Positions 31,500 to 40,080 of a stretch of 42,002 nucleotides of DNA are shown piece by piece. How positions within the stretch are numbered: position 1 is the first letter of the stretch; each line of letters opens with the position of its first letter. Below the pieces are notes generated by a model. It had not been told where the DNA came from. It made no database searches and worked only from the letters and a program-made list of their open reading frames with translations. Both the position numbers and the translations under genes were made by a program. Source of the stretch: Bordetella parapertussis. GTDB taxonomy: Bacteria > Pseudomonadota > Gammaproteobacteria > Burkholderiales > SG8-39. The stretch spans positions 1 to 42,002 of the forward strand of contig CAMAWC010000027.1 in assembly GCA_945861875.1 (NCBI GenBank), read 5' to 3'.

Positions 31500-32223
31500 A
31501 TGAAACGCCATTTTCCGTTGCACATCCACATCGCCGCGTTGTTCCTGTTGCTGATCCTGCTGGTCGGCGGCCTCATCGGCGGCGTGGGCTACAAGATTTC
31601 GACCGACATGCTTGAGTCGGCGGCGGATGTCCTGACCGAGCGCATCAGCCGCGAGACATTGGGCGAAATGCAGCGACTGGTGGCGCCGGCCGAAATGGCC
31701 GTCAACCTGTCGGGCTGCTCCGCCTTGGCCGAAGCCGACACGCAGACCGGGCGCATGCAGCGCCTCGGATTGCTGCGCGAAGCGCTGGGCGACTCGACTG
31801 CTCTGTCGTCGATTTCTTTCTTATGCGACGGGTGAGGGACGAGGCGGAACGCCTCGGTCTCAATGCGTCGGACGCAACACGCTATGTCCTGCAGACCATA
31901 GAGCGCGGCGGAAAGACGCCTTGCGGATTTTTTATCTGGACGCGGAGTCGCGGACGCTGGGCGCGGATGCTCGGATGATGGCGATTGCCGATATTTTCGA
32001 GGCGCTGACTGCGGTCGACCGGCCGTACAAGAAGGGCAAGGCTCTGGCCGAGTCGCTCAGGATCATGTCGTTTATGAGAAAAGACCACCATATCGATCCG
32101 GACCTGTTCGAGCTGTTCCGGCGCTCCGGGGTGTACCTTGAGTACGCACGGCGCTTTATGAGGCCCGGGCAAATCGACGCGGTCGATATTGAAAACTATC
32201 TCGGCGCCGGCACGGCCGCATAA
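31500..32223 (+). pseudogene. Remnant of a membrane sensor with HD-GYP phosphodiesterase domain
   Basis: Three fragments in different frames. 31500-31835 encodes a transmembrane start (HIHIAALFLLLILLVGGLIGGVGY) and the beginning of a periplasmic sensor region. About 31830-31915 continues in another frame with MRRVRDEAERLGLNASDATRYVLQ. From 31921 a third frame reads IFYLDAESRTLGADAR and then jumps into the end of an HD-GYP domain (MMAIADIFEALTAVDRPYKKGK to the TAA at 32221). The rest of the sensor, any HAMP region and the HD and GYP motifs are missing. So there were frameshifts plus a large internal deletion. The intact gene probably degraded cyclic-di-GMP. Confidence 0.8.
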
Positions 32224-32232
32224 AGGACGCAC

Positions 32233-33096
32233 ATGGACCTGATCATCCCCATGCATTGGGTCGGCTTCATAGCCCTGCCGACGCTGTTTACCGTGATGTT
32301 CGCCATCGGCCTGATGCTCGGGCCGCAGCAGATTGCGGCGGCCATGACACGACGGACGGTGCTGCTCGCGGTGCTATTTGCCGCGGTGGTGCCGGTGCCG
32401 GTGCTGACGGTGCTTGCACTGGAGTATTTCGGCCTGCGCGGGCCGGTGGCGGTCGGGTTGCTGCTGATGGCGATTTCGCCGGGGGCGCCGTTCGCACTCA
32501 AGCGCGCGATAGACGCCGGCGGCCACCGCGAATTTGCGCCGGCGCTGCACGTGACGATTGTCGTGCTGGCCGTGGTGACGGTGCCGCTTTCGGTTGCAAT
32601 CCTTTCCCATATGTACGCGACAAAATTCCAGGTCACGTATTTCCAGATCGGCAAGCAGGTGTTTTTTGCACAACTGCTGCCGCTGTTGCTCGGGGCGCTG
32701 GTTCATTACCTGCGGCCCGCCGCGGCGGCCTGGCTGCAACCGCGCATGGCGCGCGCGGGCAATTACCTGGCGATGTTGTTTTCCCTGGTCATGGCCATTG
32801 ATATCGTCCCCGTCCTTGGTGGCATCGGATTCGTGCCCACGCTCGCCGGTTGCGGACTGTCTGTCCTGGCGCTGGCGACCGGTGCGCTGTTTGTCGGCCG
32901 CGATTCCGAGGTTCGTTCGGTGGCGGCGATTGCGGTGGCGATGCGCAATCCCGGGCTGGCCATGGTCATGGCCAACGCCAATCACGCTCCGCCTGCCGTG
33001 ACCGCGACGATAATGGGCTATACGCTCGGGGTTGCGCTGGTGGTGACTGTTTTTCTCTGGTGGCAAAAACGCCGATCAGGCACCACGGGACTGTAG
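32233..33096 (+). CDS. Bile acid:sodium symporter (BASS)-family membrane protein
   Basis: A 287-residue protein with about nine hydrophobic segments. The paired family signatures are LLLMAISPGAPFALKRA (76-92) and AVAMRNPGLAMVMANANHA (about 228-246), the crossover regions of BASS transporters, which import organic anions with sodium. The first helix starts at residue 8 without a cleavable signal. It lies 9 bp after the sensor remnant, so it may once have been in that operon. The substrate is unknown; an organic acid would fit the neighbourhood. Confidence 0.82.
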   Translation: MDLIIPMHWVGFIALPTLFTVMFAIGLMLGPQQIAAAMTRRTVLLAVLFAAVVPVPVLTVLALEYFGLRGPVAVGLLLMAISPGAPFALKRAIDAGGHREFAPALHVTIVVLAVVTVPLSVAILSHMYATKFQVTYFQIGKQVFFAQLLPLLLGALVHYLRPAAAAWLQPRMARAGNYLAMLFSLVMAIDIVPVLGGIGFVPTLAGCGLSVLALATGALFVGRDSEVRSVAAIAVAMRNPGLAMVMANANHAPPAVTATIMGYTLGVALVVTVFLWWQKRRSGTTGL

Positions 33097-33220
33097 TGTT
33101 TAGGCCATCGGAATCGGGACTTGCGATGTCGCGACGCAATAAATCCCTACAAAAATTGTGGGAAAGTGAGTAAAAAATCACAAAAACTCTATAGATATCA
33201 ATGCTTGGAATATTTTTAGC

Positions 33221-33267
33221 TTAGCGCTAAAGAAACTATTGCAACGCATCAATATTTGCGCTATCTT
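33221..33267 (+). promoter_or_regulatory. Promoter and operator-like palindrome before the candidate small RNA
   Basis: TTGCAA (33239-33244), 17-bp spacer, TATCTT (33262-33267). A perfect palindrome, TTAGCGCTAA (33221-33230), sits 8 bp upstream of the -35. The region 33170-33270 is markedly AT-rich compared with its surroundings, as expected for a promoter. Confidence 0.5.
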
Positions 33268-33273
33268 TTTTTC

Positions 33274-33348
33274 GCGGTGTTTTCCTCCTCCTCCTTGGAC
33301 CCGCCTTCTGGCCGGTGAAGTCTTAACAACTTCACCGGCTATTTTTTT
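33274..33348 (+). ncRNA. Candidate trans-acting small RNA with anti-Shine-Dalgarno loop
   Basis: A predicted transcript of about 75 nt in a 380-bp spacer with no gene. GCGG (33274-33277) can pair with CCGC (33301-33304), exposing TTTCCTCCTCCTCCTT (33281-33296), which is complementary to GGAGG ribosome-binding sites. An intrinsic terminator forms the 3' half. C-rich loops of this kind are known from regulatory RNAs such as the CcsR family of Rhodobacter and sX13 of Xanthomonas. I see no protein in it. Expression is unproven. Confidence 0.5.
33311..33348 (+). terminator. Intrinsic terminator of the candidate small RNA
   Basis: An 11-bp stem (GCCGGTGAAGT, 33311-33321, with ACTTCACCGGC, 33329-33339), a 7-base loop and a run of seven T residues (33342-33348). 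No coding gene ends within 200 bp upstream, so it most likely ends a non-coding transcript. Confidence 0.85.
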
Positions 33349-33476
33349 GCCAAAACGGGCAAAAACGTGCCGCGTTCCCGCTTTCGATTTATTCTTCACG
33401 GGTCGCGAAGCACACCGGCCTGCGGGCCGGTGTGGATAACCAACCGTGTGGATAACCAACCATTAGGGGCCTGTCC

Positions 33477-34124
33477 ATGTCACGCCTTATGCTTGCCTTG
33501 TTGGCATTGCTGTGCGCCAACGTCGCGTTGGCGCAGCCGGCCGCCTATGCGACGCGTGAACAGGCTTTACGCGACTTGTCGGCACCCGGGGCGACGCAGC
33601 GCGCCGGGGCGGTGCTCTGGATTGCCGAGCATGGCACCCAGGCCGACGGTGCGGCGCTGGCACGCCGGCTGGCCGACAACAACCCGCAGGTGCGTGAAAT
33701 CACCGAGCAGGCGTTATGGCGGCTGTGGTTCCGCTCCGACGATGATGAAATAGACCTGTTGATGCAAAGGGGCGCGGTGCAGATGCAGGCGCGGCAATTG
33801 AACGAGGCGATTGCGACTTATTCCGAGGTGATCCGGCGCAAGCCGGAATTTGCCGAGGGTTGGAACAGGCGCGCCACGGCGCTGTTTGTCAGCGGCGATT
33901 ACGCAAAATCCCTGGCCGATTGCGACGCGGTGATCAAGCGCAACCCGCAGCACTTTGGCGCCCTCGCGGGTTACGGCCATGTCTACTTTGCGCTCGAGCG
34001 TTACGACGAGGCCATTGCCTGGTGGCGGCGTGCGCTGGCGGTCAATCCGAACATGGCCGGCGTGCTGGCGAGCATAGAGGGCGCGGAAAAACTGCTCGCC
34101 GAAAGGCGCAAACGCATGATCTAG
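33477..34124 (+). CDS. Exported TPR-repeat protein
   Basis: A 215-residue protein with signal peptide MSRLMLALLALLCANVALAQ. Residues 25-85 resemble a HEAT-like helical pair (GAVLWIAEHGTQADGAALARRLADNNPQVREI). Three TPR units follow from about 95 to 200 (AVQMQARQLNEAIATYSEVIRRKPEFAEGW, and similar units). It should work as a periplasmic protein-interaction scaffold; the partner is unknown. It lies between the candidate small RNA and the carbonic anhydrase, on the same strand as both. Confidence 0.85.
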   Translation: MSRLMLALLALLCANVALAQPAAYATREQALRDLSAPGATQRAGAVLWIAEHGTQADGAALARRLADNNPQVREITEQALWRLWFRSDDDEIDLLMQRGAVQMQARQLNEAIATYSEVIRRKPEFAEGWNRRATALFVSGDYAKSLADCDAVIKRNPQHFGALAGYGHVYFALERYDEAIAWWRRALAVNPNMAGVLASIEGAEKLLAERRKRMI

Positions 34125-34189
34125 GCGCGGCCTGTCCGCCATAGAATTGCAGCTTCATTTCGAGAGTCCAAAAGGAAAGGCCGCATATT

Positions 34190-34804
34190 GTGAGTGCAGA
34201 CCACGCCGACGCACCCTTGATCAGCGCCGATGAGGCGCTTGCCCGCCTCAAGGCCGGCAACCAGCGCTTTCTCAACGGCGAGTCTCACGTCGCGACAGCG
34301 CAGAAGGACGTTATTGCCGGCTTGGTCGGCGCGCAGCAACCCTATGTCACCATCCTCGGCTGCAGCGACAGCCGCGTGCCGCCGGAAATCGTGTTTGATG
34401 CCGGTTCCGGCGAATTGTTTGTCATCAGGGTGGCCGGCAATGTGCTGGGCCCGTCGATCCTGGGGACGCTGCAGTATGCCCGCCTGCATTTGCACACGCC
34501 GCTGTTTGTGGTGATGGGCCACGAGGGCTGCGGCGCGGTGAAGGCGGCGATCGCCACGCGTTTTGACGGGTCACAGCAGGCCAGCCGGATCGAGATCCTG
34601 CTCGAGCAAATCATCCCGGCCCTGGACGGGCTTGACCCTGCCGCACCGCCGGCCGGGTTGCTAAGCGCCGGCGTTGAGGCGAATGTGCGCCGGACCATAC
34701 GCGAGTTGCTTGCCATGCCTGAAGCCAGTGCAAACACCGCCGGCATCAAGCTGGTCGGGGCAGTCTACGAGCTGGAAACAGGCCGGGTGCGCTTCCTCGA
34801 ATAG
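34190..34804 (+). CDS. Beta-class carbonic anhydrase
   Basis: A 204-residue cytoplasmic enzyme interconverting CO2 and bicarbonate. The zinc ligands are C58, H111 and C114, with the D60-x-R62 dyad in CSDSR (58-62) and GHEGCGAV (110-117); all family essentials are present. The start is GTG, supported by AAAAGGAAAGG 9 bp upstream. It lies between a TPR protein and a CBS-domain protein on the same strand with its own spacing, so it may be transcribed independently. Confidence 0.93.
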   Translation: MSADHADAPLISADEALARLKAGNQRFLNGESHVATAQKDVIAGLVGAQQPYVTILGCSDSRVPPEIVFDAGSGELFVIRVAGNVLGPSILGTLQYARLHLHTPLFVVMGHEGCGAVKAAIATRFDGSQQASRIEILLEQIIPALDGLDPAAPPAGLLSAGVEANVRRTIRELLAMPEASANTAGIKLVGAVYELETGRVRFLE

Positions 34805-34914
34805 TCACAAATGCGGCGGGCCGGACCCGTGCAACTGGTGCGGCCAGGTTCGATTGTCCGCTGTTTTGCGCCTATACTTGCCGTGTGGTCTGCAGTCTGG
34901 AAGGGGCGTCATCC

Positions 34915-35364
34915 ATGAAGCTATTCGATCTTTGCAGCAGCGAGCTCATCAGCGTTCCGCGGTCGGCGACGATCATCGAGGCGGCCATACTGATGCGCGA
35001 AAAGCACGTCGGCAGCATCGTCGTGATGGGCGATTCGCTGCCACCGCGCGCCGTCGGCATCATCACCGACCGTGACATTGTCATCAAGGTGGTGGCATTT
35101 GCGAAACAGCAGGCCATCCTGTCGGTCGAGCAGGTGATGTCGAAGGAACTGGTCGTGTCGCCGGGTACTTTCGGCGTGTTCGAGGCGATGGAATTGATGC
35201 GCGATCGCGGCGTGCGGCGCCTGCTGGTGCTCAACGAGGCCGGCGAACCGAGGGGCGTGGTCTCCTTTGACGACCTGCTGCTGATGGTTTCGAAGGAGGT
35301 GGGCACCATGGCCGAGACCGTCGCCAATGGCCTGTTGCACGAGGAAAAACTCGTCCCCCCCTGA
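34915..35364 (+). CDS. CBS-domain pair protein
   Basis: A 149-residue protein made of two CBS motifs: the first about 8-65 (ISVPRSATIIEAAILMREKHVGSIVV, then VGIITDRDIVIKVV), the second about 75-130 (VVSPGTFGVFEAMELMRDRGVRRLLVLNEAG, then GVVSFDDLLLMVS). Such stand-alone pairs bind adenine nucleotides and regulate partner proteins. AAGGGG lies about 9 bp before the ATG. There is no fused catalytic domain, and no obvious partner among its neighbours. Confidence 0.9.
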   Translation: MKLFDLCSSELISVPRSATIIEAAILMREKHVGSIVVMGDSLPPRAVGIITDRDIVIKVVAFAKQQAILSVEQVMSKELVVSPGTFGVFEAMELMRDRGVRRLLVLNEAGEPRGVVSFDDLLLMVSKEVGTMAETVANGLLHEEKLVPP

Positions 35365-35430
35365 GCGGATTGGCACGGCGGAAGAACTCCGCCGGACCGG
35401 ATCACACGATGCTCTTATCCGTTGCCGCGT

Positions 35431-36018
35431 TCAGGCGCGCGGCCGTGTCCAGGTCTCCGACCACGCCAGCGTGCAACTCGAGGCGGGCTTGCCGAAACGA
35501 TCCTGCAGGAAGGGCTTGGCGGTGGCGGCGCTGCCGTTGACCGCAAGCTGCGCGCTGCGGGCCGGCAGGAAGGTGCTGTAGACGCCGATCGGCCGGTCCA
35601 TCGCGCCCGGTGGCATGGTCAGCACAAAGGGCGCCATCAAATCCCAGAAGCTCATCACGATCTCGTCCGCGTCCGAGGCGACGCGCTCCTCCACGGTGCT
35701 GAGCGAATTGCCGTTGCGGTCAAATTCGGCGTCTATCAGCGGCAGCGACTCGTCGGCGAAGGGCTTGTGCAGCAGTACTTCTATGGTGCGCTGTAAAAAG
35801 CGCGCGACGCCGGCGTTGTCGGTGTAGACGCGCGGCCCCTTGCCGGTAAGCGCGCTGTCGATGAACAGCACGTGGCCTTGTCCGGCCGGTGACCAAAGCA
35901 CGCGCCAGTGGCTGACGCGGTCGGCGATGGTCTTGCCGCCGTCGTTGGAGAGGCGGATGAAGGAGTTCTCACCGGTCATTACGACGTCATGCGGGTCTAC
36001 CAACTGCGGGGATGTCAT
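35431..36018 (-). CDS. Protein of unknown function
   Basis: I do not recognise this 195-residue protein. It has no signal peptide and no long hydrophobic stretch. Notable segments are DPHDVVMTGENSFIRLSNDG, RVSHWRVLWSPAGQGHVLFIDS, GKGPRVYTDNAGVARFLQRTIE, FWDLMAPFVLTMPPGAMDRPIG and CTLAWSETW. The pattern suggests a compact mixed alpha/beta protein, perhaps an uncharacterised enzyme. AGGAG lies 7 bp before the ATG. It is on the same strand as the nitroreductase-like gene but 102 bp downstream of it. Confidence 0.8.
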   Translation of the reverse strand: MTSPQLVDPHDVVMTGENSFIRLSNDGGKTIADRVSHWRVLWSPAGQGHVLFIDSALTGKGPRVYTDNAGVARFLQRTIEVLLHKPFADESLPLIDAEFDRNGNSLSTVEERVASDADEIVMSFWDLMAPFVLTMPPGAMDRPIGVYSTFLPARSAQLAVNGSAATAKPFLQDRFGKPASSCTLAWSETWTRPRA

Positions 36019-36120
36019 GGTTTTTCTCCTGATGTTCGGACGGCGGGCGCCGGGCGGCGCGCCGGAATATGCGGCGGGAAATCATAGCACCCCGCCGGTA
36101 CGGCTATGCGGGTACGGCTA

Positions 36121-37110
36121 TTACAGCAGCACTTCCTCAAGCGGGCGCCGCGGTGTGGCGTGGTCCGGTTCGTCGGCATAGCCGATGCGAAACGGCAGCA
36201 GGGGAACGCCGCCGGCGCGGAACAGTTTTGTAAACGCCGCGTTCACTTCCGCGGTTTCGAGCAGGACGCTGACCGGCTGCATGCAAATGCCCAGCTTGTG
36301 CGCGGTCAGGTTGAGTTTTTGCAGCAGCTGCCCGGCTTTTACCTGGAACGTGCGCGTTGCCTTCTCGCCGCTGATCAACCCGAAAGCGGGTGAACTGGCG
36401 AGCGCGTCCTGGTCGCGTTTTTTGATGCTCTTTTCCATGTCGAGGTGGGCGAGGGCGAACTGGCCCAGTTGCGACACCAGCCAGGACTGACCGAGGTTAC
36501 CGCTGCCAATGCTTTCGGCGAGTTCCTGGCGGTAGGCCGGATTGGCGAGCGCGAGCGCGTCGGCGCGCAGCAACAGTTTTGCCACCGCCGCCTTGACCGG
36601 CGCTTTTTGTACGAACAGCAGCCTCAAAGCCGGATCGGTGGCGCAGGCATTGAGCTTTTCGATCACGCTGGGGGTCAGCGGCCGGCCGTCGTAGTTACCG
36701 TGCTGGGTGTGGCGCAGCGGGATCGAGCGAAACAAGGTGCTGGCGCGTGATGCGCCGGCCACGGTGCACAAGACCTTCACCACCACTTCATTGTCCTCCG
36801 TGATCGGCAGGTAGTCGATGCTGCAACTGAAGCCGAAATGCCGTGCGGCGAGAAGCAGGTTCTCCAGCGCACAGCCCAGGCTGATATAAAGTTGCAGCAT
36901 ATTCGGGTCGGCGACCGTCAGCCGGCGCGAAAAATCGGCGTACAGGTTGACCGTGTCGTCCTTGACCTCAAAGCGCCAGGGCTGCGTGTTTCGCGCCGAG
37001 GGCGCGAGGATGGCGTAGCCGACAATAAAGCGCAGCTTTTCGGCGGTGGTGCCGGCGGACGGAAACGTCGCCTCGGTAATGTCCCAGGGGTTGCGGGCTT
37101 TGCGTGCCAT
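36121..37110 (-). CDS. Nitroreductase-fold (Acg-like) FMN-binding protein
   Basis: A 329-residue protein of the Acg-like branch of the nitroreductase fold. The N-terminal flavin-binding signature APSARNTQPWRFEV (near residue 35) and the tandem organisation with a second half ending in PLLPFRIGYADEPDHATPRRPLEEVL are typical. Members bind or sequester FMN, and some reduce nitro or quinone substrates. The frame is open 51 codons upstream, but the conserved start region fits 37110. No good ribosome-binding site is seen before it. Confidence 0.83.
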   Translation of the reverse strand: MARKARNPWDITEATFPSAGTTAEKLRFIVGYAILAPSARNTQPWRFEVKDDTVNLYADFSRRLTVADPNMLQLYISLGCALENLLLAARHFGFSCSIDYLPITEDNEVVVKVLCTVAGASRASTLFRSIPLRHTQHGNYDGRPLTPSVIEKLNACATDPALRLLFVQKAPVKAAVAKLLLRADALALANPAYRQELAESIGSGNLGQSWLVSQLGQFALAHLDMEKSIKKRDQDALASSPAFGLISGEKATRTFQVKAGQLLQKLNLTAHKLGICMQPVSVLLETAEVNAAFTKLFRAGGVPLLPFRIGYADEPDHATPRRPLEEVLL

Positions 37111-37268
37111 GGATTGTTGTTGCAATGGATTGAAGGGTCGCACAGCGATTATTCGCCGGCGCCCCCAGTCTGCAATGGCACAGGTTCCAGGGGGTTGATG
37201 CAGATCAAACAATGGCACCCGCTGCCGCGGGAAAGGCACGGGCGCTGTCCGGCGCCCGGTCAATGGCG

Positions 37269-37676
37269 CTAGTAGCGCCGGAATCCGCCCGTCGCGCCCC
37301 AGCCGCCCCAGCCACCCCAGTTGGCCTGGTTCAATTCATTCATCTGCGCCGCGGCGAGGTTCTGGTCGCTGATTTGCTTGGCGGCGCGCAGTTTCTGGTA
37401 TTCCTGATACTCCGCCGGTCCGCCCACCCAGGCCTGGTTGTTTTTCGCATCCGGCAGCACGTAGTAGATCTTGCCTTCGTAGGTGACCTGCGTCACGGTG
37501 TCCGGCGGTAGCGACTTGAGTATGGTCTCCTGGTCGGGCTTGGTTGGGGTGATGATTTTGAAGCCCGCAGCGGCAGTCAGTGAGATGGCTTCCTGCATCG
37601 GGCTGACGCAGGCCGCAAGCAATGCAAGGAGCACGGCGGTTCCAAGGAATTTCAGTGACACGGGAAAATGTTTCAT
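37269..37676 (-). CDS. Small lipoprotein of unknown function
   Basis: A 135-residue predicted lipoprotein. The signal MKHFPVSLKFLGTAVLLALLAAC ends in a lipobox (LLAAC) with C23 as the acylated residue. The mature part has a short beta-rich segment (DTVTQVTYEGKIYYVLPDAKNNQAWVGG), a Gln/Ala-rich helix and a Gly/Trp tail, NWGGWGGWGATGGFRRY. The tail suggests a membrane-surface or glycan interaction, but this is speculation. The 257-bp spacer upstream (37677-37933) shows nothing I can assign. Confidence 0.8.
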   Translation of the reverse strand: MKHFPVSLKFLGTAVLLALLAACVSPMQEAISLTAAAGFKIITPTKPDQETILKSLPPDTVTQVTYEGKIYYVLPDAKNNQAWVGGPAEYQEYQKLRAAKQISDQNLAAAQMNELNQANWGGWGGWGATGGFRRY

Positions 37677-37933
37677 GGCTGCGCTCACTTTCGTTGGTGT
37701 CCAAACGCGGCCTGCCCAAGCCGAGAAACCGCGCAGTTGCATCCTAATACTTCTGTGATCGGGCAGACAAGCGGTGCGCGGGTAAAGATATGCAAAAATT
37801 CACACGGGACGGCGACGAGGCCGGTTTGAGCGGGGAATTTTCGCCGGATGAAAGAAGTTAAACTGCACCTGGCCCGGTGAAAGCCCGCCCGCCTGTGCCA
37901 ATGGGCTGTCAGGCAGATGGCAAAGGTGATGCA

Positions 37934-38959
37934 ATGAATTTAAGGCATGTGCTTGGTGGTCGCGATGCAGTCGGTAGGGTGACGGCCATGCTGCGTCTTG
38001 CCGCTGCCGGTCTTGGCTGCCTTGGCTTGCTCGCCACGCAGGTTGCGGCGCAGCCGGCGGGAAATTATCCAGTGCGCACGGTACGCATCATCGTGCCATC
38101 CGCTCCCGGCGGCGGGACGGACATTGTGGCGCGCGTCATGGCGCAGCATTTCAGCAAGGCTTTCGGCCAGCAGTTTGTCGTCGAGAACAAGCCCGGCGCG
38201 GGCAATATGATAGGCATTGAAGCGGCCGCGCGCGCGCTGCCCGATGGCTACACGCTGTTGTTTGTGCCCAGTCCCCTGGTACTCAACACCGTGCTGTACA
38301 AAAAAGTCCCCTACGATCCGGTGCGCGATTTCGCGCCCATAACGGTGGCGGCGACCGCGCCCAATGTGATGGTGGTCGGGCAGGCGGTGCCGGTGCAATC
38401 GCTGGCCGAATTCATCGCCCTGGCAAAACAAAAGCCCGGTGTCTTGAATTACGGCAGTGCCGGCACCGGCACCGCGCCCCATATGGCCATGGAGTTGTTC
38501 AAGAGTATGGCCGGTGTGGACCTGCTGCACATTCCCTACAAGGGCACCACGCCGGCGGTCACCGACCTCATCGGCGGGCAGGTCACGGCGATGTTTGCCA
38601 ATGCGCTGACAGCCAAGCCGCATGTCGACTCGGGCCGCCTGCGCGCGCTCGCGGTGTCGGGCAGTGCGCGCCTCGCCGTGATGCCCGGCGTGCCGACAGT
38701 CGCCGAAGCCGGGGTGCCGGGTTTTGTCGCGGAGCAGTGGTATGGGCTGCTCGCGCCGGCCGGCACGCCGCCGGCGATTGTCGCGCGCATCAATGGCGAG
38801 GCGATCAAGGCCTTGCATACCGATGACCTGAAGCAAAAACTGGCCGCTGATGGCGCTGAGCCGGTGGGCAGCACGCAGGCCGAGTTTGCCAGGCTGATCA
38901 AGGACGAGCTGGAAAAATGGACCCGGGTTGCACGCGCCGCGGGCATCGAGCCGCAATAG
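37934..38959 (+). CDS. Bug-family periplasmic solute receptor
   Basis: A 341-residue receptor with a long n-region before the hydrophobic core (MLRLAAAGLGCLGLLATQVA), cut near AAQPA. APGGGTD (57-63), LPDGYTLLF, VPYDPVRDFAPI and IPYKGTTPAVTD are all consensus. AAAGGTGA precedes the ATG at 37934; ATGs inside the signal (residue 19) are possible. It stands 244 bp before a hydrolase-VOC-Bug group on the same strand. Confidence 0.93.
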   Translation: MNLRHVLGGRDAVGRVTAMLRLAAAGLGCLGLLATQVAAQPAGNYPVRTVRIIVPSAPGGGTDIVARVMAQHFSKAFGQQFVVENKPGAGNMIGIEAAARALPDGYTLLFVPSPLVLNTVLYKKVPYDPVRDFAPITVAATAPNVMVVGQAVPVQSLAEFIALAKQKPGVLNYGSAGTGTAPHMAMELFKSMAGVDLLHIPYKGTTPAVTDLIGGQVTAMFANALTAKPHVDSGRLRALAVSGSARLAVMPGVPTVAEAGVPGFVAEQWYGLLAPAGTPPAIVARINGEAIKALHTDDLKQKLAADGAEPVGSTQAEFARLIKDELEKWTRVARAAGIEPQ

Positions 38960-39029
38960 GCCCCGTGTTTTACCCTGGCGCCAGCGCTTATACTGCGCAT
39001 TCTGTTTTTTGTGAACGATGGGGAATAGC

Positions 39030-39143
39030 ATGAGCAGGCAATCGCAGGCACTGGACGGACGCCGGCTTTACCCGGCCGGAAAATTGACGGTGTCGCTTTT
39101 GAACCGGCGGCGCGGCGCTATACTCGCCCTGGCGGCGGAATAA
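39030..39143 (+). CDS. Possible 37-residue small protein or leader peptide
   Basis: A short frame starting ATGAGCAGGCAATCG, with GGGGAA 5 bp upstream and a TATACT -10-like box at 38990-38995. The predicted peptide is basic and ends in LLNRRRGAILALAAE. It lies in the 244-bp gap before the hydrolase at 39204. It may be chance; its value is mainly as a candidate leader. Confidence 0.25.
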   Translation: MSRQSQALDGRRLYPAGKLTVSLLNRRRGAILALAAE

Positions 39144-39203
39144 ATAACATTCCATTGGGTTGAAAACAACAAGCGCCTTGGCGCGGCGGTGAAGGAGTAG
39201 AAA

Positions 39204-40076
39204 TTGGAAGAGCGCGTATGGTTTCCGTCGGCCGGATTGAGCCTGGCTGGCATCCTGCATATTCCCGATGACATGAAGCCGGGTGAAAAGCGCCCGGCGA
39301 TGATGGTGTTGCACGGGTTTGGCGGCAACAAGAACGGTGGTATTCCCGAAGTGGCGGCCAAGCTGTTCGCCGGTCTGGGCTATGTCACGCTGCGCTTTGA
39401 CATGCGCGGTTGCGGCAACTCCGAGGGCGTGTCCGGGCGGGTGATCTGCCTCGAACAGGTCGAGGACACCAGCAGTGCGGTGTCCTTTCTCGCGACGCGG
39501 CCCGAGGTGCGTGCGGACCGTATCGCCGTGATGGGCTTCAGCTTTGGCGCAGCGGTGGCGGTGTATGCAGCGGGCGTGGACGAGCGCATCGCCGTGTGCA
39601 TTTCCGTCGGTGGCTGGGGCAACGGCGAGAAAAAATTCCGCAAGCAGCATGAATCGCCCGAGGCCTGGAAGAAGTTTTCCGACATGCTGGCGGAAGGGCG
39701 CCGGCAGAAGGCGCAGGGCAAGTCGATGATGGTGCCGCGATTTGACATCGTGCCGATCCGCCCCGACTTGCGCAACCGGCTCGCCCCCGGTTCGCACCTC
39801 GAGTTTCCGTTTGACGTGGTCGAGAGCATGCTGGCATTTTGCGCCAACGACGTGGTGGGAAAAATCGCGCCGCGACCCTTGTTGCTGCTGCATCCCTCCA
39901 ATGACACCGTGACCCCGACCGAGCAGTCGATCGAGCTATTCCAGCGGGCCGGCGAACCGACAGACCTGCACCTGTTTGCCGAAGTCGATCACTTCATGCT
40001 GGCCGAGAACAACGTGGTGGTGCAGGCCTTGCTGCGTGCCTGGCTGGAAAAATACCTTCCCATTAAAGCGGATTAA
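39204..40076 (+). CDS. Alpha/beta hydrolase (dienelactone hydrolase/serine peptidase-like)
   Basis: A 290-residue cytoplasmic hydrolase from a TTG start with GAAGGAG 7 bp upstream. HGFGGNK (37-43) forms the oxyanion region, GFSFG (111-115) holds nucleophile S113, and D234 (HPSNDTVTP) and H263 (EVDHFML) complete the triad. The short-lid layout and DMRGCGNSEG resemble S9-peptidase/dienelactone-hydrolase-type members. It ends 4 bp before the two-domain VOC gene, so the two are surely coexpressed; a lactone or ring-fission product is a reasonable substrate guess. Confidence 0.87.
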   Translation: MEERVWFPSAGLSLAGILHIPDDMKPGEKRPAMMVLHGFGGNKNGGIPEVAAKLFAGLGYVTLRFDMRGCGNSEGVSGRVICLEQVEDTSSAVSFLATRPEVRADRIAVMGFSFGAAVAVYAAGVDERIAVCISVGGWGNGEKKFRKQHESPEAWKKFSDMLAEGRRQKAQGKSMMVPRFDIVPIRPDLRNRLAPGSHLEFPFDVVESMLAFCANDVVGKIAPRPLLLLHPSNDTVTPTEQSIELFQRAGEPTDLHLFAEVDHFMLAENNVVVQALLRAWLEKYLPIKAD

Positions 40077-40080
40077 TTTC

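Noticed and set aside
33126..33170. 14-codon frame MSRRNKSLQKLWESE before the small RNA
   Set aside because: Too short to support, with no ribosome-binding site and no conserved context visible.
38990..39123. Two TATACT boxes as strong promoters for the hydrolase
   Set aside because: Both lack a convincing -35 at the right distance (14-16 bp at best), so I mention them only in the small-ORF entry.
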